Of a stretch of DNA of 64,000 nt, positions 60,715 through 64,000 are shown in pieces. The stretch's first letter is position 1. Every line of letters starts with the position of its first letter. A program made the translations under genes and the position numbers. The notes under the pieces are model-generated. The model did no database searches, was not told the origin of the DNA, and saw only the letters and a list, made by a program, of their open reading frames with translations. The DNA comes from Acidimicrobiales bacterium (GTDB lineage Bacteria; Actinomycetota; Acidimicrobiia; Acidimicrobiales; CADCSY01): assembly GCA_035512495.1 (NCBI GenBank), contig DATKDW010000062.1:135660-199659 (forward strand), read 5' to 3'.

Positions 60715-61662
60715 TCATGCCCCGAGTTCCGCGAGCGCGCGGGCGATCGACGTCTCGAGGTCTTGTCGTTCCCGGTGTGGCCTCCCCGAGGTGCCGTGCC
60801 AGCCGAGCGCGTCGATGGCCATCGCCGCCTCCGCCCACGGGTGGTAGACCTCGCCGCTCACGTCCTGCCACACCTTCGTGAAGCGATCCGCCACCTCGAG
60901 GCCGAACCTACCGATCAAGTTGCCGCGGCAATGTGAAACGTCGACAGAGGGCGGCCCGATCGCCGCCGACTGCCAGTCGACGACGCCGGTCACCTTGCCG
61001 CGGCGGAACAACACGTTGCCCGGGTGGTAGTCGCGGTTGATGAAGGCCTCGGCATCGTCGGCCGGGGGAGCATGGAAGACCGCGACCGCCCGATCCCAGA
61101 TCGACCGGTCGCGCAACCACGGCGGCGGCTCCCAGCGGTCGGGCCTGTACGGGCGGAAGGCGCGGATGCCGTCATCCGCCTCATGGGGAGTGGCATGGAT
61201 TGGCGGCAGCGCTTCTGCCAGTTGGCGGAGCCACCCCTCGATGTTCGCTGGGGTCCAGTTGACACGTCCCGAAAGGCAGGACATGACCAGGGCGGGAACG
61301 TCAGCATGCACACCCGTCTCATCGCTGAGGATCGCCTTGGGCGTCACCGCGGCCGAGCGTTCCAGCACGCGGAGGGCCCGGCGCTCCTGGTCAATGATGT
61401 CGGGCTCTTCTTCGATCACGTCGGGGATGACGTACCGCCGCAAGATGACGCGGGAGTCGCCGACGGTCAACGCGTGAATAGCCGATGAGCTGCCACCTCG
61501 GCGCGCCTCGACCCGCGTCACGCGTTCGCCGAGCCGTTGCTCGACCCATCGCAGCGTGCTCGCGGGTGGCCGGCGACGAAGGAACACACTTCGCTCGTCA
61601 TCGCCGAAGCCATGCGGCGGACTTGTGGGGGCCGGTGAGCCTTGGTTGGTGCTGCCAGACAC
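60715..61662 (-). CDS. Aminoglycoside phosphotransferase (APH) family protein
   Basis: 315 residues. Kinase-like fold: RVEARRGGSSSAIHAL glycine loop and VILRRYV strand, hinge, catalytic FINRDYHPGNVLF (about 221-233; the HxD His is Asn, a change common in this subfamily, Asp kept) and metal motif VVDWQSA (DxD variant). Phosphorylates a small molecule; antibiotic resistance is not implied. GTG at 61662 has AAGGAG 9 bases upstream. Confidence 0.86.
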   Translation of the reverse strand: MSGSTNQGSPAPTSPPHGFGDDERSVFLRRRPPASTLRWVEQRLGERVTRVEARRGGSSSAIHALTVGDSRVILRRYVIPDVIEEEPDIIDQERRALRVLERSAAVTPKAILSDETGVHADVPALVMSCLSGRVNWTPANIEGWLRQLAEALPPIHATPHEADDGIRAFRPYRPDRWEPPPWLRDRSIWDRAVAVFHAPPADDAEAFINRDYHPGNVLFRRGKVTGVVDWQSAAIGPPSVDVSHCRGNLIGRFGLEVADRFTKVWQDVSGEVYHPWAEAAMAIDALGWHGTSGRPHRERQDLETSIARALAELGA

Positions 61663-62096
61663 GTTTGCTCTCCTTGAAGTCTCGAAGTGAAAGATGGGAC
61701 TTCGGGAACCTCGGGGGCGGCGAACGTGCCGAACAGCATCAGTCAAAGGAGCGCATCGAAGAGGACTCTATCCACGAGCGCGGGCAGATCTCCGATGGCC
61801 CGCCGGATCGATCCGACCCACCAGGCGGCTTGCAGCACGCCCCTCGGCGAGGTCCAGCGGCCGAGACTCCGAGAGAGCGCCGCCGCTGAGTACGCGGGCC
61901 AAGGGACTTGGCCGTGCGCGCGAAGTGCCGCTCGGTGCGGTCTGCCGACGTCACGCAGCCGTTTTTCGGCGCGGGTGTTAGGTGCCGGGGACCGGCCCCT
62001 TGGTCGACCTCGTCGTCTCACTGGACCGGCTCAACCGGCCGAGGAGGGTGGTCCCAGGATCCGACGCCTCCCTAATCGCATCTGGAAGCCCTCCGG
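61663..62096. other. 434-bp stretch without a convincing intact gene; possible gene remnant
   Basis: The left end holds the phosphotransferase promoter. On the minus strand, 61743-61921 reads AHGQVPWPAYSAAALSRSLGRWTS then PRGVLQAAWWVGSIRRAIGD, ending LPALVDRVLFDALL and a stop, with coding-like codon use. It has no recognised family and no good start, so it may be the tail of a decayed gene. The rest, with more frequent A and T than the flanks, shows nothing supportable. Confidence 0.35.
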
Positions 62097-62467
62097 ATGC
62101 GACATCATCCGTGGGTGCTCGCCGACCTGGTCATCACACACGGCGAACGTGCCGTCGTCCGCATCGGCGACGTGTTCAATCAAGGCACTTCCAAGTTGCT
62201 CACATCTTCATCACGACGGACACCGAGATCGCGGGGGTCATCGACTGGGGCGATACTGGGATCGGCGACCGCCACTACGACCTCGCTGTGCTCACGGTGG
62301 GACATGACGAACACCTCGAGGCGGTCCTCGACGGCTACGGCCTGGCCGTCGATCGTGACCGGATCTGCGGGTACTGGTCTTGGCGGCGGCTGGGATCAGT
62401 CCGATGGATGCTCGAGCACGGATACGACGCCGATGGCGACATCAGCGCGCTCGCCTTCGGGGTGTGA
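62097..62467 (+). pseudogene. Phosphotransferase (APH-like) pseudogene, internal deletion and frameshift
   Basis: The first 22-30 codons from 62097 read MRHHPWVLADLVITHGERAVVRIGDVF, matching an APH N-lobe start. After about 62190 the frame is lost. In a second frame from about 62203, HIFITTDTEIAGVIDWGDTGIGDRHYDLAVL gives the APH C-lobe metal motif (IDWGD) and continues to a normal C-terminus. The 150 or so residues between, including the catalytic loop, are missing. Two ends of one gene are thus joined by a deletion that shifts the frame. Confidence 0.72.
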
Positions 62468-62580
62468 ACCGGCTCCCGCCTGGCGATGCGGACGGAGGCG
62501 GTCCAGCCCGGGGCGCCAACTTCCGAAACGCCGTTAGGGACGGGTCTCGTTCTTGCTACGTTTCCTGACAGGCTGTTGGC

Positions 62581-63282
62581 GTGCCGGTGGTCGTCCTCAT
62601 CCATAGCCCGCTGGTGGGCCCGTCGTCATGGCATCGCGTCGCCGAGGAGCTCAACAACCGTGGCCGCGAGGCGACCGTCCCGGATCTACGGGGTGCCGCG
62701 GAGAAGCAGGCAACCATCGCGGCGATCGCTGACAGTGCTGCACGTCAGATCCCGGACTCGGAGCTTGTACTAGTTGGACATAGCGGTGCCGGAATGCTTC
62801 TGCCTGCGATCGCTCACCGAGTGAGCACGCCGGTGACAGCCTTCTGCTTCGTCGACGCTCACCTGCCGCCAAGGAAGGGCGAGGTCCCGCTGGCGGACCC
62901 CGCGTTCTTCGGTTTCCTCAGTTCGATCTCCTCGCAGGGGCGCCTGCCACCATGGTCCTCGTGGTGGGGCCCGGAAACGATGGAAGCTCTCGTTCCAGAT
63001 CCGGCGGTACGGGCGCAGCTCACTGAGGAGATGCCTTCGCTGTCGTTGGACTACTTCCTGCAAGAGATCCACGCCGTCGAACGATGGCCCGCGACGTGTG
63101 GCTATGTCCGCTTGAGCGCCTCTTACGAGCCCAGCGCATCAGAGGCTGAGGAACTCGGTTGGCCGGTCGAGCGGTTCTCAGCCGGCCACCTCCATGGAGT
63201 CGTTGATCCAGCGTCGGTCGCTGCCGCGGTTCTTGATGTCCTGGAGGTGTCCAGCGCGAGTCGCTCGCAGAAGCGCCGCTAG
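62581..63282 (+). CDS. Alpha/beta hydrolase
   Basis: 233 residues. VVLIHSPLVGPSSWHRVAEEL oxyanion strand, nucleophile GHSGAG (about 65-70), and His in AGHLHGVVDP near the end. It lacks a large lid, like small EstC/hydroxynitrile-lyase-type hydrolases. GTG start; candidate -10 hexamers TACGTT (62557-62562) and CAGGCT (62568-62573, 7 bases from the GTG). Codon use is somewhat less GC-biased than in the central region, as in the rest of this end of the window. Confidence 0.82.
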   Translation: MPVVVLIHSPLVGPSSWHRVAEELNNRGREATVPDLRGAAEKQATIAAIADSAARQIPDSELVLVGHSGAGMLLPAIAHRVSTPVTAFCFVDAHLPPRKGEVPLADPAFFGFLSSISSQGRLPPWSSWWGPETMEALVPDPAVRAQLTEEMPSLSLDYFLQEIHAVERWPATCGYVRLSASYEPSASEAEELGWPVERFSAGHLHGVVDPASVAAAVLDVLEVSSASRSQKRR

Positions 63283-63337
63283 GGACGGCGGGCGTGTTTG
63301 GCTGGGCCGGTGTTTGGAGCGGCCGTTATCTCGCGCC

Positions 63338-63365
63338 CCCGACGGCACTTCGCGGCAGCGTCGGG
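63338..63365. terminator. Possible terminator hairpin between convergent genes
   Basis: CCCGACG (63338-63344) pairs with CGTCGGG (63359-63365) across a 14-base loop in the gap between the hydrolase and the LPxTG gene. No T-run, so weak. Confidence 0.28.
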
Positions 63366-63402
63366 AGCGAGCTCTCGACCCCGACGCATCGAACACTGCG
63401 GG

Positions 63403-64000
63403 TCAGGCCGGGCGGGTGACGCTCCGAAGGAGGAACCCCGCAAGCAACAGTGCCGCAAGAACGGGGAGGCGGGGGTCGCCGCCAGTGGCCGGCAGTCCGT
63501 CGCGTGCGGCTGTCGGCGATGGCGCAGTTCGTGTCGGAGCGAAGTACACCGACACCGGTGGCGGGCCCATGGGCACTCCGCCGTAGACCACGGCACCGGC
63601 GCTGTCCTGGTAGCGGAGCCACGTGAGCGCTGCTTGGAACCCGTTCCCGGGGCGGCTGTAGTCGCAGACGCCGGTCGGGAACGCGCCGCGAAGCGTGTCT
63701 TGTTGGGCGCTGGTGAAAACATCGCTGAACGTCTGGCCGGCATAGACCCAGTCGTCGATCGGCATCGTCTCGCAGTCGAGACGGTCGTCGGTGAAGCCGA
63801 CGACGCCGGGTCCGACGCCGTTGACGGGCGCGGCGTCGCCGCCGCCGGCCTCGATGCGTGGAGAGCTGTAGATCGTCGCGTCGACGGTGGCGTCGCACAG
63901 CTCGAGCGGGGCGTCGGCCCCATCGGTGGCGACACACCGCTCGGCGATGCCCGCCTCTTCCTGTGCGTCACGGATCTTGCGCGGCAGCGGAACCGTTCGA
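63403..64000 (-). CDS. LPxTG-anchored surface protein, 5' part outside window
   Basis: 199 C-terminal residues are present; the frame is open to the right edge. The end is a sortase signal: LPATGG, then the hydrophobic span PRLPVLAALLLAGFLLRS, then VTRPA with a basic residue. Sortase would cut after Thr and attach the protein to the cell wall. The ectodomain has paired cysteines (ERCVATDG, LELCDATVD, LDCETM, GVCDYS) likely in disulfides. No known domain recognised. Confidence 0.78.
   Translation of the reverse strand, partial: RTVPLPRKIRDAQEEAGIAERCVATDGADAPLELCDATVDATIYSSPRIEAGGGDAAPVNGVGPGVVGFTDDRLDCETMPIDDWVYAGQTFSDVFTSAQQDTLRGAFPTGVCDYSRPGNGFQAALTWLRYQDSAGAVVYGGVPMGPPPVSVYFAPTRTAPSPTAARDGLPATGGDPRLPVLAALLLAGFLLRSVTRPA

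Overview
The window is high-GC actinobacterial chromosome. Several families seen here (DUF3039, DUF3097, DUF3516, DUF4031, DUF2207, 13E12/DUF222 HNH proteins, a ferrochelatase with a cysteine-rich tail) are typical of Actinomycetota. The mix of acyl-CoA dehydrogenases, short-chain dehydrogenases and TIM-barrel amidohydrolases suits a heterotroph of the class Acidimicrobiia. The phylum is a firm call; the class is inference. No tRNA, rRNA, CRISPR array, prophage or intact insertion sequence was seen.

Layout. 1-5.3 kb: a cut-off kinase-like phosphotransferase behind a palindromic operator, a DEAD-box helicase, an SDR, an alpha/beta hydrolase, a MOSC protein and a two-winged-helix protein. 5.3-8.1 kb: an archaeal-type aspartyl-tRNA synthetase behind a T-box leader, then a 13E12/HNH gene with a LexA-type box over its start codon. 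8.2-26.9 kb: housekeeping and envelope genes (TauE exporter, BMP lipoprotein, RDD protein, rhomboid, serine hydrolase, DUF2207 protein, glutathione peroxidase, RF3, UvrD-like helicase, two acyl-CoA dehydrogenases, M23 peptidase, sigma-70 factor with an in-frame DUF4031 gene behind its stop codon, ferrochelatase, and a glutamate-dehydrogenase-like protein lacking both active-site lysines). 26.9-46.9 kb: a putative glycoside hydrolase, threonine aldolase, a MarR/MFS pair around a perfect palindrome, phosphoribosyltransferase, amidohydrolase/dioxygenase pair, AraC regulator, P450, TrmH methylase, DUF3516 helicase, M15 peptidase, a second amidohydrolase with its own operator, and DUF3039/DUF3097 genes. 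47.0-51.1 kb: beta-propeller, ECF sigma factor, and a membrane anchor with a ligand-binding-protein-like exterior. 51.2-57.7 kb: an overlapping MerR-BVMO-SDR-hydrolase operon behind a nested palindrome array, plus an MFS pump and a Gfo/Idh oxidoreductase. 57.8-64 kb: a more accessory end with a toxin-antitoxin pair, GNAT, MBL-fold hydrolase, a phosphotransferase, a collapsed phosphotransferase pseudogene, a hydrolase, and a cut-off LPxTG surface protein.

Two patterns cut across the window. At least eighteen start codons sit 6-10 bases after a TAnnnT-like -10 hexamer, which points to widespread leaderless transcription. At three divergent pairs the two opposing -10 hexamers share one TA step. 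These patterns were used to choose several starts. The clearest regulatory find is the T-box riboswitch of translational type on the synthetase gene.
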